Virus record (IMG/VR): IMGVR_UViG_3300006924_000015
Location: 1 to 61,464 of that record
Reading direction: 5' to 3' (one strand)
Length of the DNA stretch: 61,464 bases
Origin: a virus
Below are positions 39,636 to 49,230 of this stretch, piece after piece. Each line of letters begins with the position of its first letter. Positions within the stretch are counted from its first letter, which is position 1. Made by a program: the position numbers and the translations under genes. The notes below the pieces were generated by a model, which saw only the letters and a program-made list of their open reading frames with translations, was not told where the DNA came from and searched no databases.

Positions 39636-41066
39636 TTATTCTCCATCCTCAGGTCTTTTAAACTCTGCTGGCTTGGCCGCCGCATCTTTGAATTTGTTTG
39701 TGCCTATTTGTGGTGCCGGTACTGCCGGAATGGCTGGCATTGGTATTGCTCCTGAGCCGCTGTTTAGTAATACTGTGGAACCAAGCAACGACACTGGTGC
39801 CGCTGAAGTTAATGTTGCTCCTGTTGCCGCTATGGCCTGGAATGCACCTGTTGTTATCATTGAAATTCCGTCTCCAGAAGTCTGAGAAATGCCTGTTGTA
39901 AATACATCAAACTTTGCACCAGAATTTGCAATCTTACCTGCGGCACTAAAGTCTATGTCTCCACCTGCTGATGTGATTTGCACATTTCTAGTACCAAATC
40001 CTGACAGTTCGCCAGCCGCTTCAAATCTAATATTGCCACCTATACCTTTAGGTGGTAGTCCCAATGCTCCTAATATATTAATGCCTGCATAGTCCCCGTC
40101 TGCTTTTCTGTCACCTGCGGCTTTCATGTTTACGTTTTGTCCTGCTTCAATATTGATATTTTTATCAGCTCGTAAATTTAAGTTTTGCTCTGATCTTACG
40201 TTTATAGAACCTTGTCCAAATAAGTTTATATCGCCGTTTGCATTTAATTCAAACCACGCATTACCACGTTTGTTAACCATGTATATACTGCCGGTTGTAT
40301 CATCAAGCAGTATTTGAACTCCGCCCTTAGTACGAAGTCTTATTAATGAATTTGTTAGTTTATCGTCCATGATAAACTGATGTCCACCTAGTCTATTATT
40401 AAAGTTTTTTGGATCTCTTGGTCCAGGGGTAAGTATACCAAACACTTCACTTGGAGATTCTCTTCTTGAGCCGCTTGTTCCTGCACCTCTTAGAGGATCT
40501 TGTAACAATCCTTGAACTGTTATTCCTTCTGCTAGGTCTAAATGTGCAGGTCTAACAGCATCGTTGTGTGTTGGTTTTTCATCACGTCTATTCTTTTCTG
40601 CTACAGGCATCATTAAACTTGGATCAGAATAACTTTTTCCTGCTGGCATACCAGGTACCATGTGTGTTAATTTATCTGGGAACATACAACTTATCATGCA
40701 TGCCTGACTGGCAACACCGTCTGCAAATACCACAAGAACTTCATTACCTACATCTGGTGGTACCATCCACATGCCATATGCTTTTTGTGTGCCAATTGGA
40801 TCTTTGATATCTAAGCCTAGTCCTTCTACATTGGTACCACCTGCAAATGGTGATGTATATGTGCAAGGTATATGTGAGTTAGTATTACCTCTACTGCCAT
40901 CTAGTGCAGGTATAAACACTTCAAATCGCCCTGATCTACTTAGATCTTTAACATTACAAATTTCAGCCCGGTAAATTAAACTTAGATTACGTTTACTAAT
41001 ACTAGCAATGTATTTGGACTTGCCTTGGTCCATTCTCTGATTTTGTTTGTTACTATTATATGCCAT
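39636..41066 (-). CDS. 5: Central baseplate spike, gp5-like, without lysozyme domain (476 aa)
   Basis: Residues about 30-150 are a gp5/VgrG-type OB-fold: RAEICNVKDLSRSGRFEVFIP, then YGMWMVPPDVGNEVLVVFADG and ACMISCMF. A linker with HQFIMDD and IRLRTKGGVQILLDDTTGSIY leads to the beta-helix needle (about residues 270-440), with repeated NINIEAGQNVNMKAAGD-like rungs and Gly/Ala-rich turns. T4 gp5 has a lysozyme domain between these two parts. Here the spacing leaves no room and I see no glycosidase motif, so this spike should pierce but not digest peptidoglycan. The C-terminus is Pro/Ala-rich. The start overlaps the preceding hub gene as TAATG. Confidence 0.8.
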   Translation of the reverse strand: MAYNSNKQNQRMDQGKSKYIASISKRNLSLIYRAEICNVKDLSRSGRFEVFIPALDGSRGNTNSHIPCTYTSPFAGGTNVEGLGLDIKDPIGTQKAYGMWMVPPDVGNEVLVVFADGVASQACMISCMFPDKLTHMVPGMPAGKSYSDPSLMMPVAEKNRRDEKPTHNDAVRPAHLDLAEGITVQGLLQDPLRGAGTSGSRRESPSEVFGILTPGPRDPKNFNNRLGGHQFIMDDKLTNSLIRLRTKGGVQILLDDTTGSIYMVNKRGNAWFELNANGDINLFGQGSINVRSEQNLNLRADKNINIEAGQNVNMKAAGDRKADGDYAGINILGALGLPPKGIGGNIRFEAAGELSGFGTRNVQITSAGGDIDFSAAGKIANSGAKFDVFTTGISQTSGDGISMITTGAFQAIAATGATLTSAAPVSLLGSTVLLNSGSGAIPMPAIPAVPAPQIGTNKFKDAAAKPAEFKRPEDGE

Positions 41067-43423
41067 TACGTTGCTGTTCCTTTAGGTATCGGAGGTACTA
41101 TTCTTTGGGCATTTACTTCGCATGTGTATTCACCACCAGAGAAAGAATTTACTACACTGATCAATCTATATACTCCACCAAATGATCTTGACAGACCGTC
41201 GCCTCTCCAATAACCAGTATTTATATCACTATCTTCGTCTCTCCAGTCCAAATCGAATGTTTTTGGTGAGCGTATAGTTAGGTATATGTGATTATCATCG
41301 CCGTAATAGTTTGCTTGAGCTTCGTTAGTAGACTTATCTCCGTCATTTCCTAAATACCACGGATCGCCTCTCAATGTCATATCTAGTTCTAACATAAACG
41401 CCAAGTCTGCTTGATGTTGTCCTGCTATGAATCCAAACAATGTATTAGAAACACTACCTTTTTTAATTGTTGCGGCATCACTGCCAGGGTCTTTACCACT
41501 TGCATCAGTGGCCGTAGTTTTAGGCAATATTTCGGCTCCTGCGTCTTGAACTTCCTTTACTGTTAAGTATCCAAGTTTTTCTAATTGGTCAGCAGTTATA
41601 CTATTACTTTGTTCCATTGGGTTAGTTAAATCTACAGCATAATGGTATTGGCTCATTTCTGCTGTATACTCTTCAAACGATTCAACGGTTGGGTTATTGA
41701 TTTCGTTTTGTTCTCTTAACTTCTTTAAGTCGGCGGCATCTAATGCCGCTTCTAATGCCTGTTGATTTTGTTCGTTGTTGTCTTTTAATGCGCCTGATAT
41801 TATGCCAATGTCTAGGCCTGTGGCATCAGTGAGCTGATCAACAATACCATTTAATCCGTTCTCTGCAAGATCCTTTAGTTTGTTAATGCCGTCCATGAAG
41901 TCTTTGAATATGTCTTTGTCATTTTGTTCTTTCTTGGCTTCTATTAGATTTTCTACTACACCGTCTAATGTTACATCCTCATCTGCTTTTATTGTTCCTG
42001 CCTTTTCTGCTAACACTACTGCCGCAGAACCTATTGCTCCGCCAGACGGTGGCAGAATTAATGCTATACCGTTATCGTATTTTATATCGAGACTTTTTAT
42101 TTGATCATTAAGTCCTGTGAAGATATAATTGTATGCTTTTTTGAGTCCACCGCTTTCAACTATTTGCTGAGCTCTTGATTCGTAATCTTTGGCAGGAACC
42201 TCGGCTTCTTTGGCATCAACTATAATATCATCTCTTGAACTTTTATATAGTATTGGTTTGAACGTTACTTTGTGGCCATACTTGTTTCTTTTCTTATCCC
42301 ATCCAAGTTGTTCGAGATTGGCTGTCATTTTAAACCAATAAACGTATGCCTCGCCTTTTTTAATTTCTGAACCAGGATCATCAAGTGTTTCCTTTCTAGA
42401 AATTTTCTGATGAAACTCCTCATTCATGCTTAACAGGATTGCAAAATATTTTTCTATGGTTATATCTTTTGGTACCATGATTTTGTCTTGATCAAAAACT
42501 TGCTCAGGTTCTTCACCTTCGTCTAATGGAGCATCAACAAATGCTTGCCTTCCTTCAACTGCATCGCCTATTGCATAAGTTTCGTTTAGTAGTCTATTTC
42601 TGTCGTCAGCATCTTGATCAGCACTGGTATATAAATCCTCATTGGTAATTTTACCTGCCTTATTTGTACCATCTTCATTTGATTCACTGCCTATAAGTCC
42701 AGTTAAGTCAAACTCAACTTCATCTGCAACTGCATGATCTGGTACGTCTTTGTGGTAGGTGTTTAATTGCTCTTGCAAACTGGTTACATGTTCTGTGATT
42801 GTCTTACCAACCGATGCAAAGTTTGTTGGCAGTTTAAACAACGGACTAGTAAACGAATAGCTCTTCGATGGTATTGCTGTGAAGTCGTACTGACTACCGC
42901 CTTGATTTACTTCTACATTAACATCTGTTATGTGTAACTTCCATCGATATGGTCCAGCAATATCTGATTCGAATTTTCCAGACTCTTCGGAGTCTTCATC
43001 TTCGAAATCTCCAGTATATCCTTTAAATCCTATTTCTAAAAACACCACCGGTATTGCAGTATTCTTTTGATCTAAGTATAACCTTGACAGAGCCAGTTGG
43101 TCTAAGAATGTTGCCGCCCCTGGTTGCTTGACAGTAAATTTTAATTCAATAGCATTTGGACCGTCTGTTGCTGTTAGCGACTCTATAGTTATATCGTCTA
43201 TGGTTGCGGCAGTTACACCTGTTTGTGCAAGTATTACTTGATCTCCGGGCGGTCCTGTGAGAGAAGGGTCTATAGAGGCAACACCAGAGTGAGCGGCTAG
43301 GCTTAATGATGATCTAAGCATGTATAATTTTGCGTAATAAGTAGAGTTAGCAAAGTTATCGAGAACGTTGCCGTAAACTTCGCCTACGTATGGGTCATCA
43401 TATTTAGGTATATCTGTGGCCAT
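41066..43423 (-). CDS. Large baseplate hub-like protein (785 aa), possible gp27 counterpart
   Basis: It lies directly before the gp5-like spike, the slot of the hub protein that holds the spike. The N-terminal 220 residues are beta-rich, with LTATDGPNAIELKFTVKQPG, VVFLEIGFKGYTG and WKLHITDVNVEVNQGGSQYDF, like hub tube domains. The middle has a helical region (EYFAILLSMNEEFHQK) and an Asp/Glu-rich linker. The end contains FMLELDMTLRGDPWYLGN, HIYLTIRSPKTFD, and a final GGVYRLISVVNSFSGGEYTCEV strand pattern typical of hub/tail-tube proteins. It is twice the 391 aa of T4 gp27, and the link to gp27 is by position and general features only. The start follows the preceding stop by one base. Confidence 0.6.
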   Translation of the reverse strand: MATDIPKYDDPYVGEVYGNVLDNFANSTYYAKLYMLRSSLSLAAHSGVASIDPSLTGPPGDQVILAQTGVTAATIDDITIESLTATDGPNAIELKFTVKQPGAATFLDQLALSRLYLDQKNTAIPVVFLEIGFKGYTGDFEDEDSEESGKFESDIAGPYRWKLHITDVNVEVNQGGSQYDFTAIPSKSYSFTSPLFKLPTNFASVGKTITEHVTSLQEQLNTYHKDVPDHAVADEVEFDLTGLIGSESNEDGTNKAGKITNEDLYTSADQDADDRNRLLNETYAIGDAVEGRQAFVDAPLDEGEEPEQVFDQDKIMVPKDITIEKYFAILLSMNEEFHQKISRKETLDDPGSEIKKGEAYVYWFKMTANLEQLGWDKKRNKYGHKVTFKPILYKSSRDDIIVDAKEAEVPAKDYESRAQQIVESGGLKKAYNYIFTGLNDQIKSLDIKYDNGIALILPPSGGAIGSAAVVLAEKAGTIKADEDVTLDGVVENLIEAKKEQNDKDIFKDFMDGINKLKDLAENGLNGIVDQLTDATGLDIGIISGALKDNNEQNQQALEAALDAADLKKLREQNEINNPTVESFEEYTAEMSQYHYAVDLTNPMEQSNSITADQLEKLGYLTVKEVQDAGAEILPKTTATDASGKDPGSDAATIKKGSVSNTLFGFIAGQHQADLAFMLELDMTLRGDPWYLGNDGDKSTNEAQANYYGDDNHIYLTIRSPKTFDLDWRDEDSDINTGYWRGDGLSRSFGGVYRLISVVNSFSGGEYTCEVNAQRIVPPIPKGTAT

Positions 43424-43424
43424 A

Positions 43425-43727
43425 TTAACCTGTTATATTCTGTATAGAAGTACTCGCAGGTAACTTAATAGTAGTTCCTGCTTTAAAGTCTCCCAACGGA
43501 TCTTTTAAAATATCCGGATTCCTTGCCGCAAACACCCACCATAATGAAGATGATTCGTATAGCACATGTGCTAGTTTGTCTGGCCTCTCTTCGTACTCAG
43601 GTGTTATTACAAATGTTTCGTCATTGATGCTTTTGCCAATGCTTGGTAGACCTACATTTACGTCTAGAAATTGATTGTCTCGGTATGTTGCATTTTGCAA
43701 AAAACTATTTCTCTTATATGTAGCCAT
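43425..43727 (-). CDS. 53: gp53-like/LysM-like baseplate wedge protein (100 aa)
   Basis: The protein contains YEERPDKLAHVLYESSSLWW, VFAARNPDILKDPLGDF and ends GTTIKLPAST. This order (a helix with DKLAxxLYxSSxLWWVxAxxN, then a GTxIxLP strand) is the LysM-like fold seen in T4 gp53 and its counterparts in other contractile tails, where it clamps the gp6/gp25/gp7 bundle. At 100 aa it is about half of T4 gp53 (196 aa). The start overlaps the upstream stop as TAATG. Confidence 0.6.
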   Translation of the reverse strand: MATYKRNSFLQNATYRDNQFLDVNVGLPSIGKSINDETFVITPEYEERPDKLAHVLYESSSLWWVFAARNPDILKDPLGDFKAGTTIKLPASTSIQNITG

Positions 43728-44635
43728 TAAATGAATCCATCCTTGTATGCTTCACCGCTAGTAAGTTTGTTAAGATCAAACTGCCTTCTAAGTTTTTGTG
43801 GTGTGTATGTTACTTCTAAGTTAACCATTATGTTTGTACGAGTAGGTACATGCGTAACTGTTGTTCCAACTTTTACAGGAACATAGTCAACTTCATCTGG
43901 TAGAGAAATACTATAACTTGTAACAACAACTGGTACTTTATTAAACATATGATCTCCCATATATTCAAATAGTAACACAGGTGGTGGCCTACCATAATCT
44001 CCGCTTTTCACTGCTGAATCACCGAATGTTCCTTTACCACATATCTTTAAAAATGTAAAAATTGCTAACAGATAACGTGCTTCGTAAATATTGTTTGCAG
44101 TAAAGTCTGCTGTAACAGGCAATGCAGGCGGTACAGAATTTTCAAAAGTGTTTATCTGATAATTCATGCCTTGGTGGTGTGCCTGCCCGTAATTTGTTTG
44201 TGCTTGATACATAATAGTTGGAGTATACTGCCAAACCATTCCACCAGACTCTTCGATAGGTCTTAGTAAGTAGTCGTCAAATTCAGGGCTATCTGTTGTT
44301 TTTTGGTAAAACAACGATTCTCCACCTTTCTTAGGTCTAAGTCTTGCTCTCCAATCATAAGAATTCTTAAGTGTTTCGTCTGTATCGAGAGCTTCAGAGG
44401 CTCCAGCAACTATTTCTGCTTCTGCCAATAAAGCACCTAGTCTAGCATTAATTTCTGTTGCTGTTAAATTTGTGTTTGGGTTAGATGGTAATCCGTATCC
44501 TGGAAATGCAGAGCCAACCATACGATCAAAGAATGTTTTTGCAAGAGGGTTCTTATTTCCTAACTTACTACTTGCTTCTGCAATTTTATTGTTTAATAAC
44601 CCGTTAAAGGCATTTTTTGCTCTATCGAATCCCAT
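43727..44635 (-). CDS. Tail tube cap-like baseplate protein, tentative gp48 (302 aa)
   Basis: First gene of the minus-strand late operon, with AGGAG 7 bases before ATG and GATAAATA 18 bases before it. Residues about 175-260 have the stretch NNIYEARYLLAIFTFLKICG, PPPVLLFEYMGDHMFNKVPV and SYSISLPDEVDYVPV, and the C-terminal is NIMVNLEVTYTPQKLRRQF ... DGFI. I associate this with marine T4-like proteins named gp48, which cap the baseplate and start the tail tube. The assignment is from memory of family style and from gene order (upstream of hub genes). Confidence 0.5.
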   Translation of the reverse strand: MGFDRAKNAFNGLLNNKIAEASSKLGNKNPLAKTFFDRMVGSAFPGYGLPSNPNTNLTATEINARLGALLAEAEIVAGASEALDTDETLKNSYDWRARLRPKKGGESLFYQKTTDSPEFDDYLLRPIEESGGMVWQYTPTIMYQAQTNYGQAHHQGMNYQINTFENSVPPALPVTADFTANNIYEARYLLAIFTFLKICGKGTFGDSAVKSGDYGRPPPVLLFEYMGDHMFNKVPVVVTSYSISLPDEVDYVPVKVGTTVTHVPTRTNIMVNLEVTYTPQKLRRQFDLNKLTSGEAYKDGFI

Positions 44636-44653
44636 ATATTTCTCCTATAGTAG

Positions 44654-44661
44654 TATTTATC
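44654..44661 (-). promoter_or_regulatory. Late promoter motif GATAAATA for the hub operon
   Basis: GATAAATA lies 18 bases before ATG 44635, leaving room for the AGGAG ribosome site in a leader of about 12 bases. It should drive the tail-cap, gp53-like, hub, gp5-like and 464-aa genes. Confidence 0.65.
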
Positions 44662-44710
44662 AACATTATTAAGTACTGTTATAATTTTTCACGAATAATG
44701 CAAATTCTTC

Positions 44711-44738
44711 TTGACTTTTGTTAAGTATAATGTATAAT
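44711..44738 (+). promoter_or_regulatory. Sigma70-like promoter of the gp55-gp47-gp46 operon
   Basis: TTGACT at 44711-44716, 16 bases, then TATAAT at 44733-44738; a second TATAAT starts at 44726. The 12-mer TTCTTCTTGACT including the -35 box recurs before gp20. A host-sigma promoter is expected for a gene that must be made before late transcription. Confidence 0.7.
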
Positions 44739-44769
44739 AACTGTTTAAATTCGTAATTTTGGAGAACAC

Positions 44770-45642
44770 ATGGCGGCACCTAAGAAGGTTAATTACCTCA
44801 ACAACAAAGATATTCTCAAAGAGATACACAAAAGTAAAATGAGTTTTTGCTGGCTATCTGATGAGAAATACTTTCAAAACGACATTATACTAAACGATGT
44901 CAAAAGTATTAATAAAAAGACCATTCTCGAAGCAAAACAAAATCAAGCATCAAGGATACAAAGTGAAGCGTATGCAGTTGCAATGATAGAGCACGGCACA
45001 GGAGACTACAGAAATAAGCCTAAGCAAAAAGAATTTGCAGTTGACTTGGACACCATTTCAGATGAAGACGTAACTTTTAGAGTTATGTGTATGGATCATA
45101 TTCCATTAGAGCCAGGCAGGAAAAAGAATCCTAGGAACGAAGCAGAAACAAAAGCAAAAGTAAACTTTCCTCCATTCAAACATTATGCATTTCAAAACGG
45201 TGAACTTAAAGAAGTAGCAAGAAGTCACTGGGAAGGCAGTCTAAGTAATGGAGAATTTAATCCTGGTGTAGGTAGAATCACAAACAAACTAGGCACAATG
45301 TTTTTAAAACTTGTAGAGAGATTTAGTCACAGAGCAAACTGGCGTGGGTACACTTATGTAGACGAAATGCGTGGACAAGCATTAGTTCAACTTAGCCAAG
45401 TGGGCCTACAGTTCAATGAAGCAAAGTCAGATAATCCTTTTGCATATTATACTGCGGCAGTTATTAACAGTTTTACAAGAGTATTAAACTTAGAGAAACG
45501 TAATCAAAGCATTAGGGATGATATTTTGATTGACACAGGACACTTACCAAGTTATAGTAGACAAATAAAACACGAAGATGAAATGAGAATACTTCGTGAA
45601 TCAATTGAATCCGGCAAAAGCGATGAAGGAGCCTTTGAATAA
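44770..45642 (+). CDS. 55: Late transcription sigma factor gp55 (290 aa)
   Basis: gp55 directs host RNA polymerase to late promoters. The N-terminal KVNYLNNKDILKEIHKSK matches the T4 NYVNNKELLQAI start. The conserved sigma-region-2-like core is at residues about 190-255: ANWRGYTYVDEMRGQALVQL, SDNPFAYYTAAVINSFTRVL and EKRNQSIRDDILI. Between them lies a segment of about 150 residues (about 24-175), against about 50 in T4, so this protein has roughly 110 extra residues (290 versus 185 aa in T4). The extra segment has no motif I know. The C-terminus ends GKSDEGAFE and lacks the T4 clamp-binding SLDFLYE. TTTGGAG stands 8 bases before ATG. gp47 follows after 3 bases. Confidence 0.88.
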   Translation: MAAPKKVNYLNNKDILKEIHKSKMSFCWLSDEKYFQNDIILNDVKSINKKTILEAKQNQASRIQSEAYAVAMIEHGTGDYRNKPKQKEFAVDLDTISDEDVTFRVMCMDHIPLEPGRKKNPRNEAETKAKVNFPPFKHYAFQNGELKEVARSHWEGSLSNGEFNPGVGRITNKLGTMFLKLVERFSHRANWRGYTYVDEMRGQALVQLSQVGLQFNEAKSDNPFAYYTAAVINSFTRVLNLEKRNQSIRDDILIDTGHLPSYSRQIKHEDEMRILRESIESGKSDEGAFE

Positions 45643-45645
45643 TTT

Positions 45646-46662
45646 ATGTCTCAACTTTTTAAGAACGCCGCGTGTTTTACGGATATTCACTACGGCTTAA
45701 AACAAAATAGTAGATTACATTTAAGTGACTGTGAAAGATTTATAGACTGGTTTATTGCAGAAGCAAAAGCCAGAAATGCAGAAACATGTATTTTCCTAGG
45801 TGACTGGCATCATCATAGAGCAAGTGTAAACATTGCAACTATGAATCAAAGTATCAGAGACTTAAAAAAGTTAAATGATGCATTTGAAAAAGTTTATGTT
45901 ATATTAGGTAACCACGATTTATACTACAGAGAAAAACGTGATCTAAACAGCATCGAGTTTGCTAGAGACTTACCAAACATTGTGATGATTGATGAACATT
46001 TTCTTGAAGGCGATGTTGCAATTATTCCTTGGTTATGTGGCGACGAATATAAACAAGTTGCTAATATGGAATGTAAGTACATGTTTGCACACTTGGAGTT
46101 ACCATACTTTAAGATGAATGCATTAGTAGAAATGCCAGACCACGGTGGCATAAATGATAAGATGCTATCAAAACCTGATTATGTGTTTAGCGGACACTTT
46201 CATAAAAGACAATATAAGAATAATATACATTACATCGGTAATGCTTTCCCACATAACTATGCCGATGTAGGCGATGTTGATCGTGGTGCTATGTTTTTAG
46301 AGTGGGGCAAAGAACCTCAATATGTAAACTGGCTAGAATGTCCTAAGTATAAATCTTTTACACTCAAAGAGTTACTTGATCAGCATGAGTCTCTATTAGA
46401 CGAATATACTTATGCGAGAGTAAAACTAGACATTAGCATTTCATACGAAGAAGCAAACTTTATTAGAGAAAAGTTTGCAGAGCAGTATAATGTTAGAGAG
46501 CTTCAACTCATACCAATCAAAGAAGAGGAAGAAGCATACGAAGGCGGCGAGATTAAATTTGAAAGTGTGGATCAAATTGTTATTACACAATTAGAAACCA
46601 TTGACTCTACAACAATTGATAGGCAACGACTTATTGATATCTATAACGGAATAGAAACTTAA
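45646..46662 (+). CDS. 47: Recombination nuclease subunit gp47, Mre11/SbcD-like (338 aa)
   Basis: A calcineurin-like metallophosphatase with all expected metal motifs: FTDIHYG (Asp13, His15), FLGDWHHH (Asp53, His55-57), ILGNHDLYY (Asn89, His90, Asp91) and SGHFHKRQ near residue 183. With gp46 it resects DNA ends for recombination-dependent replication and for host DNA degradation. Length matches T4 gp47 (339 aa). It begins 3 bases after gp55 and ends 3 bases before gp46, so the three are one transcript. Confidence 0.95.
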   Translation: MSQLFKNAACFTDIHYGLKQNSRLHLSDCERFIDWFIAEAKARNAETCIFLGDWHHHRASVNIATMNQSIRDLKKLNDAFEKVYVILGNHDLYYREKRDLNSIEFARDLPNIVMIDEHFLEGDVAIIPWLCGDEYKQVANMECKYMFAHLELPYFKMNALVEMPDHGGINDKMLSKPDYVFSGHFHKRQYKNNIHYIGNAFPHNYADVGDVDRGAMFLEWGKEPQYVNWLECPKYKSFTLKELLDQHESLLDEYTYARVKLDISISYEEANFIREKFAEQYNVRELQLIPIKEEEEAYEGGEIKFESVDQIVITQLETIDSTTIDRQRLIDIYNGIET

Positions 46663-46665
46663 ACT

Positions 46666-48432
46666 ATGCTAAAGATTAAAAATGTATCTGCAAAGAATTT
46701 CATGAGCGTTGGTGCTCAAACTCAAGCAGTAAATTTTGATAATGTTAATTTGACCTTGGTACTAGGTCATAACTTAGACATGGGCGGCGATGGTAGTAGG
46801 AATGGCACAGGCAAGACTACTATTATTAATGCATTAAGTTATGCATTGTACGGTGAAGCATTAACAAATATTAGACGAGATAACTTAATTAACAAAACAA
46901 ACGGTAAAGGCATGATTGTTACTGTGGACTTTGAGATTAAGGGCATAGACTATAGGATTGAAAGGGCCAGGCGTCCTAATACCTTAAAGTTGTTTATTAA
47001 CGGTACTGAAAAAGAAGACCAAGAACAGCAAGGTGATAGTAGAGAAACACAAAAAGAAATAGAGAAAATTATTGGCTTCCCGCACTTAATGTTCAAGCAT
47101 TTAATTGCTCTAAACACCTATACAGAACCTTTCCTTGGTATGAAGAATAACGACCAACGTGCAATGATTGAGCAGTTGTTAGGCATTACCGAACTTAGTG
47201 AGAAGGCAGAAGTACTCAAAGAGCTAGTTAAAGATAGTAGGGATAAGATTAAAGAAGAAGAAATTAAAATTAATGCCACAGAGGCTAGTAACAAACGTAT
47301 ACAGAAAAATATACAAGAGATTACAATGCGAGGCAAGGCCTGGCATAAAACTCACACAGAAAAAATTGAAAATATGACCGAATCAATTAGTACACTAATG
47401 GAAATGGACATAGATGTAGAGATAAGAAGACACAAAGATAACTCGCTTATTGCCGAGCAATCTGCAACTGCTACAGCATTAAAAACAGACCATACTAGAT
47501 CTGTTACATCGCTTAATAGAAGCATAACCAAAATAGAAGAACTAGAAGGGAATGTGCAAAAGGCAAAGGAGGGCGTTTGTCCTGCATGTGAACAAAGTAC
47601 TGCACACCTAGATACTCACGAAGAATACACAAAAGACTTAGAAGATAAACTTGCTGAAGAAGTAAGATACAAAGAAGAGATAGAACAACGCATTGTTGAC
47701 TTAGAATTGGCTCTCAATGAAGTTGGGACAATACCAGGTATAGAAGACACATTTTATCACGACTTAGAAAGTGCATTAGAGCATAAGCATAATCTAGAAA
47801 CACTAGCGTCTCAGTTAAAAGAAAAGACAGAGGACGTTAATCCTTACGATGAGCAAGTACATACTCTGCAAGAAACAGGATTGCAAGAAGTTGACTTTGA
47901 AACTATTAACGAATTAACATTACTAAAAGATCATCAAGATTTCTTATACAAGTTGCTCACAAGCAAAGACAGTTTTATTCGTAAGAGAATTATTGATCAA
48001 AACATTGCATATCTAAATCATAGACTTGCATATTACTTAGATAAACTAGGCTTACCTCATGATGTTAAGTTTGCAAGTGATCTAGGTGTTGAGATAACAG
48101 AATACGGCAGAGACTTAGACTTTGATAATTTAAGTAGAGGTGAACGTAACAGACTTATATTAGGACTATCATGGGCATTTAGAGATATTTTTGAAAGTCT
48201 TAATCATCCTATGAACTTGATGTGTGTAGATGAGCTTATTGACAGCGGAATGGACACAACAGGCGTAGAGAACGCTCTAGCAATACTAAAAAAGATGAAT
48301 AGAGAGCAAGGCAAAAACATTCTACTCATTTCTCATAAGGAAGAACTAGTAGGCCGTGTAAATAATGTTCTAACAGTAGTTAAGGAAGGCGGATTTACTG
48401 CTTACAACACTGACACGGAATATCTTACATAA
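46666..48432 (+). CDS. 46: Recombination nuclease subunit gp46, Rad50/SbcC-like ATPase (588 aa)
   Basis: An SMC-type ATPase. Walker A is GSRNGTGKTT (about residues 43-52), the zinc hook is CPACEQ (Cys305 and Cys308) at the tip of two coiled coils, the ABC signature is LSRGERNRLIL (about 490), and Walker B is NLMCVDELID (about 520). ATP cycles open and close the gp47 nuclease sites. Length is close to T4 gp46 (560 aa). All key residues are intact. Gene order gp55-gp47-gp46 is as in T4-like phages in general. Confidence 0.95.
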   Translation: MLKIKNVSAKNFMSVGAQTQAVNFDNVNLTLVLGHNLDMGGDGSRNGTGKTTIINALSYALYGEALTNIRRDNLINKTNGKGMIVTVDFEIKGIDYRIERARRPNTLKLFINGTEKEDQEQQGDSRETQKEIEKIIGFPHLMFKHLIALNTYTEPFLGMKNNDQRAMIEQLLGITELSEKAEVLKELVKDSRDKIKEEEIKINATEASNKRIQKNIQEITMRGKAWHKTHTEKIENMTESISTLMEMDIDVEIRRHKDNSLIAEQSATATALKTDHTRSVTSLNRSITKIEELEGNVQKAKEGVCPACEQSTAHLDTHEEYTKDLEDKLAEEVRYKEEIEQRIVDLELALNEVGTIPGIEDTFYHDLESALEHKHNLETLASQLKEKTEDVNPYDEQVHTLQETGLQEVDFETINELTLLKDHQDFLYKLLTSKDSFIRKRIIDQNIAYLNHRLAYYLDKLGLPHDVKFASDLGVEITEYGRDLDFDNLSRGERNRLILGLSWAFRDIFESLNHPMNLMCVDELIDSGMDTTGVENALAILKKMNREQGKNILLISHKEELVGRVNNVLTVVKEGGFTAYNTDTEYLT

Positions 48433-48434
48433 CT

Positions 48435-48857
48435 ATGCAATGGACTTTTAACGGTAAAACAGTAGAAACACTTCCAGAGGATTGTGAAGCATTTGTATAC
48501 CTAATCACAAACAAGCAAAACGGCATGATGTACGTTGGTAAGAAACTTGCCAAGTTCAAAACTACCAAGCCTCCCTTAAAAGGCAAAAAAAATAAAAGAC
48601 GAGGTTACAAAGAAAGTGACTGGAAAACCTATTGGGGTAGTTCAGATCATCTAAATGCAGATGTCTTAGAGCTAGGAGAAGATCAATTTACAAGAGAAAT
48701 TTTGCATTATTGCCCCAGCCGAGGTGTTGCAAGTTACTTAGAAGCAAAAGAGCAATTTGATAGAAAAGTGCTCCTTACAGACGATTACTACAATGGTATT
48801 ATCAATGTTAGAGTAGGTGGTTCAAAAATCTTACGTGAAGGATTGAAAGACCGATAA
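48435..48857 (+). CDS. GIY-YIG nuclease, SegE-like (140 aa)
   Basis: The VYLI...MYVGKK pair (residues about 22-37) is the degenerate GIY-YIG motif. KESDWKTYWGSSDHLNADVL and FTREILHYCPSRGVASYLEA follow, with the conserved Trp-Gly-Ser and the Glu of the nuclease fold (in YLEAKEQFD). The family in T4-like phages is the SegE-type putative free-standing homing endonuclease. It starts 3 bases after gp46 and is part of that operon. It may be domesticated, because many marine T4-likes keep a copy. The non-coding structured region begins right after its stop. Confidence 0.75.
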   Translation: MQWTFNGKTVETLPEDCEAFVYLITNKQNGMMYVGKKLAKFKTTKPPLKGKKNKRRGYKESDWKTYWGSSDHLNADVLELGEDQFTREILHYCPSRGVASYLEAKEQFDRKVLLTDDYYNGIINVRVGGSKILREGLKDR

Positions 48858-49230
48858 CTATTAGTTGAACAATACAAACATGGCATTCTCAGACACAAAG
48901 TCTAACTCTTAAAACATACAAACAACACACACGGTTGACGGGCCAACTATTATTCCGTTGCGAAATCCATTCTGATGTGAGATGGTAAGCCTATGCATTG
49001 GTTGTTATGCGATTCTTAACACTACCCGGTGATGCCGGATGCTAAAATGTCTACCCAATGGTAAGAAACATTTGTTAAGTCTAAATAGTTGAAAAGTTAT
49101 TGCAATACTTTGTATTTCCATCTTGAAGCGAGTTGGAATTAAAAATCGACACAGGTGTGGTAAGGTCAGAGCCAAACAAAGTGCAAAACATAAATACCTG
49201 TCTTCGTTTACGTCCGACGCATACTCGCAT

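Noticed and set aside
41218-41225. An exact T4 consensus TATAAATA on the minus strand, inside the 785-aa gene
   Set aside because: It lies about 150 bases before the gp5-like ATG within coding sequence (Asp-Ile-Asn-Thr codons), and all likely promoters here use GATAAATA.
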